Part shown: piece by piece, positions 1 to 13,045 of the stretch
Layout of the letters: each line of letters opens with the position of its first letter
How positions within the stretch are numbered: position 1 is the stretch's first letter
Assembly (NCBI GenBank): GCA_963573385.1
Contig: CAUYLG010026701.1
Span: forward strand, 1 to 64,000
DNA from: Cacajao melanocephalus
Taxonomy: Eukaryota > Chordata > Mammalia > Primates > Pitheciidae
Length of the DNA stretch: 64,000 nucleotides
Reading direction: 5' to 3'
The notes under the pieces: generated by a model
The model's input: only the letters and a program-made list of their open reading frames with translations
Databases searched by the model: none
What the model was told of the DNA's origin: nothing
Made by a program: the position numbers and the translations under genes

Positions 1-99
1 GAACTTTGCTACATAGTATTTAAGAAAAGTTTATACCACAATAAAAAATGAAGAAATAAAAAGGAAAATAACACACTGGGGCCATTTTGGTCATGTCCT

Positions 100-1365
100 T
101 GAAATAAATGGTGTTGGGAAAACTGGCTAGCCATGTGCAGAGAGCAGAAACTGGACCCTTTCCTGACACCTTACACTAAAATTAACTCCAGATGGATTAA
201 AGACTTAAACATAAGACCTAACACCATAAAAACCTTAGAAGAAAACCTAGGCAAAACCATTCAGGACATAGGCATAGGCAAGGCCTTCATGACTAAAACA
301 CCAAAAGCATTGGCAACGAAAGCCAAAATAGACAAATGGGATCTAATCAAACTCCAGAGCTTCTGCACAGCAAAAGAAACAATCATTAGAGTGAACCGGC
401 AACCAACAGAATGAGAAAAATTTTTTGCAATCTACCCATCTGACAAAGGACTTATATCCAGAATCTACAAAGAACTAAAACAGATTTACAAGAAAAAAAC
501 AAATAAGCCCATTTAAAAGTGGGCGAAGGATATCAACAGACACTTTTCAAAAGAAGACATATATGAGGCCAACAAACATATAAAAAAATGCTCATCGTCA
601 CTGGTCATTAGAGAAATGCAAATCAAAACTACATTGAGATACCATCTCACGCCAGTTAGAGTGGCAATCACTTAAAAATCTGGAAACAACAGACGCTGGA
701 GAGGTTGTGGAGAAACAGGAACACGTTTACACTGCTGGTGGGAGTGTAAATTAGTTCAACCATTGTGGAAGACAGTTTGGCGATTCCTCAAGGATCTGGA
801 AATAGAAATTCCATTTGACCCAGCAATCCCATTAGTGGGTATATAGCCAAAGGATTATAAATCATTCTATTATAAGGACACATGCACACGAATGTTCACT
901 GCGGCACTGTTTACAATAGCAAAGACTTGGAACCAACCCAAATGCCCATCAATGATAGACTGGACAGGGAAAATGTGGCACATATACACCATGGAATACT
1001 ATGGAGCCATAAAAAATGATAAGTTTGTGTCCTTTGTAGGGACATGGATGAACCTGGAAACCGTCAGTCTCTGCAAACTGACGCAAGAACAGAAAATCAC
1101 ACACCACATATTCTCACTCATAGGCAGGTGTTGAACAATGAGAACACATGGACACAAGGAGAGGAGCATCACACACTGGGGTCTGTTGTCGGGGGACATG
1201 GGGAGGGACAGCAGGAGGTAGAGAGTTGGGGAGGGATGACATGGGGAGTAATGCCAGATATAGGTGATGAGGATGGAGGCAGCAAACCACATTACCATGT
1301 ATGTACCTATGCAACAATCCTGCATGTTCTTCACATGTACCCCAGAACCTAAAATGCAATTATAT
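100..1365 (+). mobile_element. LINE-1 3' end (ORF2 C-terminal part plus 3'UTR), 5' truncated
   Basis: The translation is typical of the C-terminal third of L1 ORF2 (a stretch about fixed start, rock-solid 'SRWIKDLN' and '[15 protein letters not shown]' type motifs near 180-410, 'CWWECKL' near 740, 'TIAKTWNQPKCP' near 915-950, 'WHIYTMEYYGAIK' near 975-1015). Stops and frame breaks separate these blocks, so no working protein remains. The 3'UTR ends near 1,350 with the tail 'cacatgtaccccagaacc', which differs from the tail I associate with human L1PA and matches a second copy at 52.9 kb. The left boundary is approximate. The element lies in the same direction as SLC7A11 but about 19 kb upstream of it. 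Confidence 0.93.
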
Positions 1366-1420
1366 ATATATATATATATATAAAAATAAAAAGTAAAATA
1401 AAAATAAAATAAATAAATAA
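1358..1420. repeat. (TA)n then A-rich/(AAATA)n tail of the L1
   Basis: An alternating TA run of about 24 bases is followed by AAATAAAA-type units. It sits directly after the L1 3' end and is probably its poly(A) tail turned into a microsatellite. Confidence 0.85.
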
Positions 1421-1561
1421 CATGACTTCAATACTGTGGAACACTTATTGCATCCAGGGGCTGATTTTTGCATTACAAAATAAGCTGCATTTAGAAAAGA
1501 GCTCTAAGGATATCCCATGATATCACTTTTAAATTGTATATTTATGTGTATTGTTAACCAA

Positions 1562-1741
1562 AAGAGATAAGAAGAAACAGGAGGAGGGTGGTAAAGAAGA
1601 GAAGACGAAGAAGAAAAAAGAGAGGAAAACGATGTGCCAAAGTTCTCTTCATGTGGAGAGCATGAACTTTCTGCTACTGCCCCTCTCTCCTCCTCCCTTC
1701 CTTCTTATCCTCTCTTTTCTTTCTTTTCTTTTTCTCTTCTA
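1562..1741. repeat. Purine-rich block followed by pyrimidine-rich block
   Basis: Bases 1,562-1,633 are almost all A/G (gaagaa/ggagg units) and bases 1,675-1,740 almost all C/T (ctcctccc/ttctttt units). The two halves are roughly complementary in composition, so a loose hairpin or triplex is possible. The pyrimidine half abuts the LTR that follows. Confidence 0.7.
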
Positions 1742-2112
1742 ATATGGTTTGGATTTGTGTCCCCACCCAAATATCATGTTGAATTGGAGGAGGGGCCTGG
1801 TGGGAGGTGATTGGATCATGGGGATGGATTTTCCCCATGCTGTTCTCACAACAGTGAGTGAGTTCTCATGAGACTTGACGGTCTGAAAGTGTGTGGCACA
1901 TTCCCCCTTTGGTCTGTGTGTCTTCTGCCACCATGTGAAGAAGGTCCTTGCTTCCCCTTCACCTTCTGCCATGGTAATCAGTTTCCTGAGGTCTCCCAGT
2001 CATGCTTTCTGTTAGGACTGCAGAACTGTCAGTCAATGAAGCCTCTTTTCTGCATCATTTACCCAGTCTGAGGCAGTTCTATATAGCAATGTGAAAACAG
2101 ACTAATATACTT
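1741..2112 (+). mobile_element. Solo MaLR LTR (THE1/MST type)
   Basis: The block opens with 'aatatggtttggat', continues with 'ccccacccaaatatcatg' and 'gtgggaggtgattggatcat', and closes with 'gaaaacagactaatata'. These are hallmarks of THE1/MST LTRs of the ERVL-MaLR family, and about 370 bp is close to full LTR length. No internal retroviral sequence is attached, so it is a solo LTR formed by LTR-LTR recombination. Subfamily (MSTA against THE1) is not decided. It has no coding content. Confidence 0.88.
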
Positions 2113-2645
2113 TCTTTTATTTCTTCCTTCTTTTCTGCCCTCCTGCTCTCATTGTCTTCCTGGCAATGAAAGAGAACAGATTGCAGTAGAAATGATATAC
2201 AACAATTTTGGAGAAAGGCAGCTTTTAATCAGCAACACCTGCGTTCTCTTTGGTTTTACTAACATCATGCACGAAACTAATTGTGAATGAGTGCCCATAC
2301 GACTCTCTGAATCTTCAGTGGGATGAAGTATATTTACTGAAATATGGAGGCCAAGTGTGGGTTTCTTAGTGAAGAGCTCATCAGACATGGGTGAAAAGTG
2401 TGTAAGAATGAGAATAGGGCTTAATAAAGTCTTTAGAAATACAGCACTGGTTTTCAGAAAAAAGTAGTATGGGGCAACTGGGGCAAAGTAATAAGCAATT
2501 GGTGGAAACTGGTAGTGTTCTTGTCCTTTCTCAAGGACACCAACCCTGCCTTTCAGACTATTTCCCTGTTATTTAGACTCCTATAGGTTTCCTTGTTAGC
2601 TCTTATTACAATTGGAATCAATTTATTAGTTGCTTCTTCTCTATA
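2113..2645. other. Unassigned intergenic DNA
   Basis: No gene, RNA gene or clear repeat family was recognised. A few T/C-rich runs follow the LTR. Open frames here are short and show no protein-like composition. Confidence 0.5.
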
Positions 2646-2647
2646 CA

Positions 2648-2815
2648 TTGTAAATTTTCTGATGGCAGGGACTGTAAATTGCTTATACAGTTGTAGGCAC
2701 TTACACATTCTTAATAGTATTATTATTAACCACTATATATTCCCACCCAGTATATTGCCTGGAACATGGTAAATAGTCATTAAATGTTTGCCTAAAGAAG
2801 GAATAAATTGACAGA
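2648..2815 (+). repeat. L2 LINE 3' end relic
   Basis: 'gatggcagggactgtaaatt' followed by 'ttgcctggaacatggtaaat' and 'cattaaatgtttgcc' is a decayed version of the familiar L2 3' end (gcagggactgtgt ... tgcctggcacatagt ... tcaataaatgttt). Confidence 0.65.
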
Positions 2816-4089
2816 TGCATAGGGGAGACACATAGACTGAAAAGGTCAAGGAACTGACCCAGCTTGTCCAAAGTGAATATTCTTACCTAAGGACTAATTG
2901 TCAATCAGGTTTATATGATTGACAAATAGATAAAATGTATGGATTCTATATCGTTTATATGCCTCCTAAGGATGTTCAAGTATAAAGAGAATTTTCTTAG
3001 TAAAGTTAATTCAAATATTTATTAACGTAAATGAATTTTAAAAACAATCTAATTTTAACAAAATTATTTTACACTCTTAAAGCTTTAGAATTCATGTAGA
3101 GTTACAATTCATGGTGAGTTAGTCATTTTAACAGACATTGTTTTAGTGAATTCTGGCCCTGAATTTAATGTTGAGATTTTCATATAACTTGGTGATTGAA
3201 TTTAACTTGATTTGAACTCACTGCTTATCACTTGTTTTAATAGATGAAATGTATGGATTCATTTATGAACTTCATTTCTTGCCCCCCCACCAACTTCAGT
3301 AATGTTTTTGTTTTATTTGTAACTATTTCCTCTGGCAAATTCCTTTAATAATCACTTTCCCCATTGCAAAGTGTAAAGGATAAGGCCTCTGAAAAATTAT
3401 TCAAGTGAAAGTTGGTGTAAATTACATTGTACATAGGCGGTCATTAGTGATGAAGGGTGTGTCCTTTCAGAGATTATAATTTCCTGCTTCTTAAAAGAAC
3501 AAGGCATGGAAATCCAAGTTGAGACTTGCTTGTGGTTATATTCTGATGACTCATTATCATGACTGAATTAAGGACCACAATGTTTTGATAGCTTGAATTT
3601 TTGAAATGGAAACAGCACCATAATTATGATATTTCAGATATTCATATGATCTACATTTATATGTGTATTTAAAATTTTCTTATGTTGCTTCTATATATTT
3701 TCTTTGGAGTTTACATATTTCTTTAAAAGAAACATACTACAAAAATTAACAATTTTAACTAACTCTATTTAAGGTGTCTTGGAATGGCTTATTTACGAAA
3801 GATTTTAGTTTGTCTAGGTTTAATATAACCTCAACAATTTGTTACAAAAGGGCACTTTCAGCATTCTCTGATAATTGATAAAAATTTATGTTACAGAAGT
3901 CTGAGTACTCTTCCAAAAATTTCTTTCCTCTTTCATGTTGGAATTTAGACTTAGATGAGTGAAATAATTATAGGTGTTCTATGTTCTCACATGTTAGTTT
4001 TCTTAGGTTAACTTTTAACAAAAATATGTTCATTTCGCCTAGGTTTTCAGTCTGATTTGAACAAAGTTATTGATATTTACTTGTTATCT
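2816..4089. other. AT-rich intergenic DNA without recognised features
   Basis: This stretch has low complexity in places, many stops in all frames, and no recognisable family. Parts may be very old LINE sequence. Confidence 0.45.
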
Positions 4090-4690
4090 TTATAATTTCA
4101 GTTGTATCGCTAGTACTGTCTCCTTTGTGATTCATAATATTATATTTGCATTTTCTGTCTCTTTTTATTCATCATTGTTACAGAAGTTGGCTTTTATTCC
4201 TCCACTCTTAAAATAGCTAGAATTTGTTGAATTTTTCTATTTTATCCTCATCTTTTTTGTCTTAATTATCTCATTTTCTTAACTTTTCGTGGGCTTATTG
4301 CTTGCTTCTACTTTTTTATATTGGACACTTAGTCTTTAATTTTTAGTCTTTCTTCTTTTCTAACGTGAACAGGTAAGGCTGTAAATCCGCCTCTTGGTAT
4401 GGCCTAAGATATTGCTCACACATTTAGATATGCTATTGTTGTTGTTATTCACCTCTAAGAATTGTAACATTCTTACCATTTTTTTTTTTGACCAATGAGT
4501 TTTAATAGGGATTTTAATTTTCCTGTTTCTAACTTCTAACTTAATTGGGTTGTGGTCAGAGAACATCTCTTATCTGAAATATGCTGAGATTTCTTAAATG
4601 TCATAGTATGTAGTCAGCTGTGGTAACTCTTCCATATGTGTTTGAGAGGAATGTGTTTTTTTCTACCAGTGTTTTCTTTGATTGGAGTAT
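4090..4690 (-). mobile_element. Ancient L1M fragment (5' part of ORF2, degraded)
   Basis: Read on the minus strand, 4,500-4,690 gives the 'FSDHNPIKLEVRN' block, matching the L1 ORF2 endonuclease motif with the SDH catalytic triad segment. 'ttgggttgtggtcagagaac' is its typical DNA form. Upstream T-rich sequence fits the following ORF2 linker. Frameshifts are frequent, as expected for an L1M-age copy. Confidence 0.65.
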
Positions 4691-5119
4691 ATTAGCCTGG
4701 GAAAGTAGAAGAGAACAGATGACGAACTATGTTAATATTTAGATACAACGCAGCATAACTTGTAATTGAATTGTGGATTGTATTTTTGAGATTGATGAGG
4801 TAAACTTGACTCAGATGAGATACTGACATATACCAGATTTGTTTACTACATGTAGATTGCTTTCAGATCTAGAAAGAGAATGTCATGGTAACAGAAAGTC
4901 TGGGCCATCTCACTCATCTTCTTATAGGTTATGGTCTGCAAGTGATGAAGGTGAAACACAATCTGTGCCAAAGAATGTAGCTGTAGCTGAGATCTCTTTG
5001 GTGTACCTTGACTGCATTTGCTTTCTTCTCTTTGTGCTTTAGGTAAGTAAACACTACTTGATTTTCACAAGCAGTCCCAATCAATGTTTATTATTGACAA
5101 ATGTCAACAAAATCGTTGT

Positions 5120-5815
5120 GTACCTGACACAGGATTCTTTCATTGCTGCTTCACCAGCTGGAATTCTCCATGGCCAGTGGTGCCGCTGCCCAGACTTCAC
5201 TAGGGCCTCTAGGCACTAGCATCTGGACAAGAGGGAGGCAGTGCACCTCAAAACTCAGAGATGCTAGCAACTGTGGAGTTCCCAAGGGGTGTTACAGCTT
5301 TTGCTTGGGGAGTCCCGAAGTCTGGGCCCCAAGGAAGTGTTACACCTCTCTTTCATTCCTGCTGTCTGCAGCTAAGTGAATAATGGTGTGTCGAATCTCA
5401 TTTGGTCCTACCACCTGCAGCTCTAAGAATGGGGGTGTGTGGTGCTCAATGATTTTTTCACTCTGTTGCTTGACAAGCAGGAGCGTGTATAACAGCTCTT
5501 TTTGCACTTGCTTTTCCATGGGTTCTGGGTTCTTGTCTCACGACCAAGAGGAATGAGGTACAGTGGACACCAGAGGGTGAGCAAGGCAGAGAAGAATTTT
5601 ATTGAGTGACAGAAAAGCTCTCAAAAAGAGGGGACCCAAAGTGGGTAGCCCTCTGTGTGAGAGGGGACCCAAAAATGGGTAGCCTTCTGTGAGCATGAGT
5701 CCAACATTTTTATGGGCTCACAATGGGGAAGTGCATGCTGATTGATCCACATGCAAGTCTGGAAAAAGCAGCATTTACTTAGCTAAAAGGCAGGGGGGAA
5801 GTTTTCACTCCATTT
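5120..5815 (-). mobile_element. Probable endogenous retrovirus LTR, class I-like, unassigned
   Basis: The block is far more GC-rich than its surroundings. On the minus strand it carries an AATAAA poly(A) signal (complement of 'ttttatt' near 5,598), preceded by a repeated 'gaggggacccaaa.tgggtagcc' unit at 5,630 and 5,662, which is common in primate LTRs. There are no gag/pol/env frames. I cannot name the family. A conserved unique element is less likely given the poly(A) signal and the internal repeat. Confidence 0.5.
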
Positions 5816-6049
5816 GTGGGATCTACCCAGAACTGGAAGCTCAGGTTTTCAGGCTTCAGGCTGTTCTTGGCCTGAAGGTCAGATTTCACTGGGGAACCTC
5901 TTTGTCTGCCTAGGGATTTGTCTATCTCCTGTTACAATAATACCTAAGGTAGCTTTTTCATATTTTCTGCCAATTAAGTTTTCTTTTCTTTGGATAATCT
6001 GATTAAATCCTTTGTCCTTTCTATCTTGACTTGTTTGCTTTTCTTATAC

Positions 6050-6053
<4 letters not shown>
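5816..6053. other. Unassigned intergenic DNA
   Basis: May include the outer edge of the preceding LTR-like block. Nothing else was recognised. Confidence 0.4.

Positions 6054-6082
<29 letters not shown>
6054..6082. repeat. (CA)n microsatellite
   Basis: About 14 uninterrupted CA units. Confidence 0.97.
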
Positions 6083-6084
<2 letters not shown>

Positions 6085-6264
6085 CATTCATTCTGGACTT
6101 TACAACTTTCTCTTATATGTAAAACAAATATGGTCTCTTGGATACAGACTGTTTCTATGTTTATAGTAGTTTTAATGTACAGACAATTTTTAGTTTAATG
6201 TCATGCACTTACAAATGCTTTCCTTTATAGTTTCGCTTTCTTTTTTCATTTTCACAATTCTTTA

Positions 6265-6520
6265 AATAGTCTATTCAGAGAATACTATGTGCCAGGTACT
6301 AGATCTGGGGATACAGCCGCAAACACAATAGACAAAGTGCCTATTCCCTTCTCAGCACTGATAATAACTGATATAAAGAAAAGTAAAACAAGGTAATGAT
6401 ACAGTGAATGGTAAGCATTAAGTGTGGAGGCTTATATTTTACATCTGATGGCCAAAAGCGAGCCTTTTTGATTAAAGCAGAGAACTTGATAGGCGAGGGA
6501 GGGAGTAACCTATGTAGATA
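6265..6520 (-). repeat. L2 LINE relic (antisense)
   Basis: 'tactatgtgccaggtactag' plus 'ggggatacagccgcaaacac' is the reverse of the L2 3' end, followed by decayed L2 sequence. Confidence 0.7.
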
Positions 6521-6559
6521 TTTGTCTTTTTTTAAATTTTTTCACTGTTCTGATGACAT

Positions 6560-7754
<1,195 letters not shown>

Positions 7755-8790
7755 AATTTCTAACAAATTCTTAATAAAATGTTTAATAGCATATGTATAT
7801 ATACATCTTATTATATATGAATATATAAAAATAATAGACTATATTAAAATATATTAATTTATCATTTTAGCATCTTTTAGTCATAAAATTACACAATTAA
7901 AGGATCCTAAAAAATTGTAAATTCCATATTATATATATTCCAGTATACAAATTATAAATTTTATACATATATATATATATGAGCAAATTGAATATAAATA
8001 ATACACCATTAAAGGACTGTGCTTATTTTCTATTGTTCAATTATCTATTCTCAAATATCAGATTAGATTATTATGAATTGTTAAATACATTATTAAATAT
8101 GATTTGCCAATATTTTAAGTATTTTTGTTAATACTTTAGCATGCATTCATCTATATTTTAAGTAAGGCTGGACTTTCATTTTCCATGTTTTTACTGTCTT
8201 TTTCTATTATTTGATATCAAAATTATAATAGCTTAATAAAAAAGAGTTTTTCTACTTTTACTACTTTGGCAATAGTTTGCAAAAGTTAGAAATTATGTGT
8301 CCTTTAAATGTTTGTGGACGTCTCCTATAAAATACCTGTCTACATTTTGTTGGTTATTTGGTAAACGCAGTGTTTAACTGTTGATTAATTTCTAACTATT
8401 TAAAAATTTATTCCAATTTACTATTTAGTTTTGAACCATTTTGGTAGTATTGGTTTTTCTAGAAAATTGCCCATTTAATCTGACTTTTAAAATAAATTGT
8501 CCTGAATTTGGGCTTTTTATTGTGGTTTTTAAACCTGTATTTTGTTACTAATTATTGCCTGTATTTTTCTCTTAAGATTTACTTACTCCTGTCTCTCTTT
8601 ATCTTGAGCCATCTTGCCAAAAGCATGCTTAAATTTATTAGCTTTTTGGAAAAATTGTTGTTGCTTTTGTTGTTTCTCATCATTATGTTTAAATCTATTT
8701 CTGTTATCACATTATCTATCTTTTCTCTACGTTCTTTGCATTTGCCTCATTTTTGTTTGTTACATTTTTGTGGTTGTTATTAAAATCGGT
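7755..8790 (-). mobile_element. Ancient L1M fragment, continuation, very AT-rich
   Basis: An AT-rich part (7,790-8,160, with an (AT)n run near 7,966-7,981) is followed by sequence resembling L1 ORF2 read antisense. Assignment rests on composition and weak similarity only. Confidence 0.4.
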
Positions 8791-8989
8791 ATTCATTCAC
8801 AAAGGTTAAATAGCATTATAAAGAAGTATGAACTAAAAAGATCTCTCCTACTTTTACCCCCATCTGCTCAATTTCTTTGCAGTTATCTTTATGCACACAC
8901 ACAATTATTACCCTTCTTTTGTTACTTAATATCAGCTATGTCATACTTTAGAAATTTACCTATACTACTACATTAAGAGATTTAAAAAA

Positions 8990-9150
8990 TTTTTTAAAGC
9001 TAGTTAGTATTTCATTGTATATTTGGATAATTACTAACTACTCCCTTTTGATAGATATTGATATTTTTTCCAGACTTTCACTATTGTAAACTCTGATGCA
9101 ACAGTAACAGTTTACTGCATCTGACTTCTCTTTACACTTATTTTTGCTGA
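8990..9150 (-). mobile_element. Ancient L1M 3' fragment
   Basis: 'tatttcattgtatatttgga' with 'cagactttcactattgtaaa' and 'ctctgatgcaa' parallels the conserved L1 ORF2 C-terminal DNA read antisense (stating a hinge between the zinc-knuckle-like region and the 3'UTR). Confidence 0.5.
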
Positions 9151-9454
9151 ATCATTTGGCAACAAATTACATATGACACCTCACCCATATATATTTCACA
9201 TGCATCTCTGAAAGATGATATGCTGTGCAATCACAATTTATTTTAACATCTAAGAAAATTAACAATAATTCCATATATAATTTAAAATCCAATTCTCATT
9301 CATATTTTTAAAATTTTTACAAATATATCATATATATGTAGAAATCTGAGGTTCAATCCAGTTTGGCAAACTGCATTAGGTTGTGTCCCTTTAGTTTTTT
9401 TAAATCTAAAACACTCTCTCCCTCCCTTTTTATTTTTTACTACACTGAGTTCTT
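9151..9454. other. AT-rich intergenic DNA, nothing recognised
   Basis: No family or frame of note was seen. Confidence 0.4.
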
Positions 9455-9469
9455 GAAAATTCCAGGCCA

Positions 9470-9751
9470 GGCTGGGCACAGTGGCTTACGCCTGTAATCC
9501 CAGCACTTTGGGAGGCCAAGGCGGGCAAATCACCTGAGATCAGGAGTTTGAGGCCAGCCTGACCAACATGGCAAAACTCCATCTCTACTAAAAATACAAA
9601 AATTAGCCGGCCATGGTGGCTGGCTCCTATGATCCCAGCTACTCAGGAGGCGGAGGTTCCAGTGAGCCGAGATCATGCCATTGCACTCCAGCCTGGGCAA
9701 CCGAGTGATACTCTGTCTCAAAAAAAAAAAAAAAAGAAAGAAAGAAAGAAA
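9470..9751 (+). mobile_element. Alu with (GAAA)n tail and perfect target-site duplication
   Basis: A full Alu starts at 'ggctgggcacagtggc' and ends with poly(A) that becomes (GAAA)n. The 15-base direct repeat 'gaaaattccaggcca' flanks it at 9,455-9,469 and 9,752-9,766, proving target-primed insertion. Confidence 0.98.
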
Positions 9752-9766
9752 GAAAATTCCAGGCCA

Positions 9767-10289
9767 ATTGTTGCATAGATTTGATCATATTCTGGATTTT
9801 TTCTGATTGTTTTGTCTTCTTATCACTGGATTCAGGGTAAGCATCTTTGGCAAGAATTTTACATAAAGTATATTGCGTTATCAATATTGGTTATGTTAAC
9901 TGGTATTGCTGGTGATGTTTGCTTTGGTCATTTAATTAAGGCAGCGACAACCAGATCTCCCTTTCATAAAGGTACATTTTGCTCTGAAGTTTATAAGTGA
10001 TCTTTGCATGGATAATTCAAAAGTATGTGAACATTTTCTATTTCAATAAGATTTCACTCAGTGGTTTCCACACTCATTATGATCCTTGTCTGAATCAATT
10101 ATTGCATAAAATTGCAAAATCATTGATCTTCTAATTCTTTCATTCCTTTTACATTCATTAGCTGTGATTCCTTAAAGAACATCCCTTTTCTTCTTTTCTT
10201 TCTCTCTTCTCTCTCCTAATAAAACTACACTCATCATTTTTAAAAAAATGTATTATAATTCATTGCAATCATTATCTTTCTTGGAGCTC
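9767..10289. other. Unassigned intergenic DNA
   Basis: No gene or recognised repeat was seen. It holds a short T/C-rich run near 10,180-10,215. Confidence 0.4.
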
Positions 10290-10910
10290 AGATTATTCTA
10301 AGTTTGGTCAGTATATGTTGCCTCAAGAAAGCTTCTCCTTTTGACCAATTCTATTTATTATTAAGAATATTCTTGATTTTTGAAATTGCATTTCTCTCAA
10401 TATGATTAAGATTGAGCATCTTTATATACGTATAAAAGCCATATGTATTTCTCTTACTGTGAATAATTTATTAATATTCTTTGCTCATTTTTCAGTTAGA
10501 TTGCTCGTCTTTTTGTTATTGATTTGTATAAACTCTGTTAAATTTACAAAGACTAGGACTTTGGCTGTGGTATTACATTTATCACATTTTTGTGACATTG
10601 TGACTTTATGTTTGGACTTTATGATTTTTTTCCGCCACAAAGATTTCAAAAATTTACTTTTGAAAGTTATCATTTTTTCCATGGCTTCTAGAGTTTGTGT
10701 CAATTAGATAAACCTTTTGCACTCTAGATTCTAAAGGAATTCTACCATGTTTTATTATAGGACTTTCTACCATGTTTTATTATGCACTTTTGTGACTTTG
10801 TTTTTACATTTATGCCTTTAATCTATTATGATTTTATTTGTTATATGGTATGAACAATTAATTCAACTTTATGTTTTTCTAACAGTTTAACCAGGTTTCC
10901 CCATTTCATT
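10290..10910 (-). mobile_element. Ancient L1M ORF2 C-terminal region
   Basis: The order 'ttgctcatttttcagttaga', 'tttttgttattgatttgtat', 'atggcttctagagtttgtgt' and 'ggaattctaccatgtttt' follows the L1M 3' ORF2 DNA read antisense. It is split from 11,336 onward by a younger L1 3' end. Confidence 0.65.
10741..10790. repeat. 25-bp tandem duplication
   Basis: Two adjacent copies begin with 'tctaccatgttttattat' at 10,741 and 10,766, inside the old L1M. This is a local replication-slippage duplication. Confidence 0.8.
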
Positions 10911-11335
10911 TATTAAAAAATAATTTTAGCTTTTATTTTAGATTCAGGGGGTACACCTGCAGGTTTGTTACATAGGTAAATTATGGGTATGTTGTGATGC
11001 TGGAGTTTGGGGAATTAATTATCTTGTCATCCAGGTAGTAACTGTCACCCATAGTATCCAACAGGTAGTTTTCAGTCCCTACTTCCTCTGTTCCTCTCTG
11101 CTGAAATAGTCCCCAGTATCTGTGGTTCCCATCTTTATGTCTGTGTGTACTCAGTGGTTGGTTTCCACTTATAAATGAGAACATGTGGTATTTGCTTTTT
11201 GGTTCCTGCATTAATTCACTTAGGATAATGGCAGCCATCTGCATCAATGCTTCTACAAAGGACATGATTTTGTTCTATTTTATATAGCTGCATAGCAGTC
11301 CATGGTGATAACCAACCCCCTCATCACGTTAAGTA
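10911..11335 (-). mobile_element. L1 3' end (L1PB/L1MA age), nested in older L1M
   Basis: 'gattcagggggtacacctgc', 'aggtttgttacataggta', 'cccagtatctgtggttccca', 'cttataaatgagaacatgtg' and 'ggataatggcagccatctgc' are in the order of an L1 3'UTR and ORF2 end read antisense. It interrupts the older L1M on both sides. Confidence 0.88.
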
Positions 11336-12060
11336 GTTCATATTTTTCCCTCTGGCTTGAGATGATACTTTCAGCATTTGATAAAATTCTGAATTTATTT
11401 AGTCAAATTTCTGGGCTTTAGATTCTGTTTTTAATGTACCTACACAACCAGATTTTAATTATTTAAGTATCATAGTATATTTTGATGACCTTGCATTTTC
11501 TCAATATTTGTGTTTTAGTCATAAAAATTTAATATTTTCATGTAACTATAGAATTACTTTTCCAAATTAAAAATGTTCTTGGCGTTTTTATTTGTATTAT
11601 CTTCCATTTATAAATTAACTTAAAAATTTGACAACTTATATTACAAGTATTCCTATCTAAAAGCATGACATATCTTTCTATCTGGTCAAGCTGTTTTTAA
11701 AAAATATACAATTTACAAATGTTTTGTTAATTTTATTCTTAGCTTTAAAATTCTTTGTTGCTATTGTAAATGGTATGATGTCTCTCATTATTTCATGTAA
11801 TTTGTTTGTATATGTAAAGTTTACTGATTTGGAAATTTATTTATTTGTAGCCATTACCTTAAAAAATAGTTTAATTTATTGTGGGGAGATTTTTGTTGTT
11901 GTCATTGAATGTTTTATATTTTCCAGGTAATTAATCATAAAGTAATAAGATTTTGTGTTCCCCTTTTCATTTTTCATGCTTTTTCTTGTCTAATTTTAGC
12001 AGTTAGTTAATGCATAATGTTAAATGATAGGAGCGACCATGTATTTCTTTGTCTTATCTC
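11336..12060 (-). mobile_element. Ancient L1M ORF2, continuation after nested L1
   Basis: T-rich sequence with 'tttctgggctttagattctg' and 'ttgctattgtaaatggtatg' fits antisense L1M ORF2. The same old element is probably broken by the insertion at 10.9-11.3 kb. Confidence 0.5.
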
Positions 12061-12675
12061 TAACATTAAGAAGAACTAATACTATAATCTTCCCAAACAC
12101 TAGAGGTTGCACAAAGCAGTTCATCCCTATTCAACTGTGCACTGTCCCAGTTCATCCCAGGTGGAAGTCTTAGTAACCACAATACAGCAGCCTGACAAGA
12201 GCTGTCCTATACTCTGCTCCTCACTAGAGCTGGGCTCATTACTGCCACTTGGCAGGTGAGTGAGTACAGATTTTTTGAGTCTGCACTCTAGATTACTTTC
12301 AATTTCAACTGTCTTAATTCAAGTTCCCTAGAAAAAGACCACGAAATAAGGAAATGCTTCTGTGAATACTGTTGAGGGAGGGCAGGAAGCAGAACATGGA
12401 GGGGAAAGACAAAGAAAGGTAAAATTTCAGGTAAACTCCTAGCCTGATCCTGAAGATTGGAAAAACAACTCTGGAGGGCAAAATATACTTCAGAGTTTGT
12501 CTCATTCAAGGCAAGAATGTTGGACTGTCGTGTTCTCAAATCAAGGAGTGACTGGTTAACATCCCTTAACATTCCAAAAGGGATGTAAACTCCCGGGCAT
12601 TCCTACTCTCTGCCCCATGGGAAAACTGACTCCATTAATCTAAGTGCAGTCCTCTGAGGAGAGTCAAGGTATGCT
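12061..12675. other. Unassigned, more complex intergenic block
   Basis: Base composition is more balanced than the neighbours, and repeat signatures I know are lacking. It could be an old LTR or unique sequence. A minus-strand frame of 94 codons (12,288-12,572) has no recognisable domain. Confidence 0.4.
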
Positions 12676-12680
12676 TTTCT

Positions 12681-12740
<60 letters not shown>

Positions 12741-12948
12741 TTTCTTTCTTTCTTTCTCTTTCTTTCTCTCTCTTTCTTTTTCCTTCTTTCTTTCCTTCTT
12801 TCTTTCTTACCTTTCTTTCTTTCTTTCCTTCCTTTTCTTTCTTTCCTTCCTTCCTTCTTTCTTTCTTTCTCTTTCTTTCCTTCTTTTTCTTTCTTTCTCT
12901 TTCTTTCTTTCTCTCTTTCTCTCTTTTTTCCTTCTTTGTTTCCTTCCT

Positions 12949-12993
<45 letters not shown>

Positions 12994-13002
12994 TTTCTTT
13001 GT

Positions 13003-13045
<43 letters not shown>
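12676..13045. repeat. Long (TTTC)n microsatellite
   Basis: About 370 bases of ctttc units with interruptions (ccttc, ttttc). It continues into the 3' (poly-T) end of the minus-strand Alu that follows, so it most likely grew from the Alu A-tail. The open frame through it (Phe/Ser/Leu only) is not a gene. Confidence 0.97.

Noticed and set aside
133..1352. Open frames with clear protein similarity at the left edge
   Set aside because: They are pieces of L1 ORF2 and its 3'UTR read in several frames, broken by stops; they are not host genes.
9530..9721. Minus-strand frames with 'SWDHR', 'LECNG' and similar motifs, repeated at many places
   Set aside because: These are the well-known spurious translations of Alu elements (also at 16.3, 25.1 and 25.5 kb).
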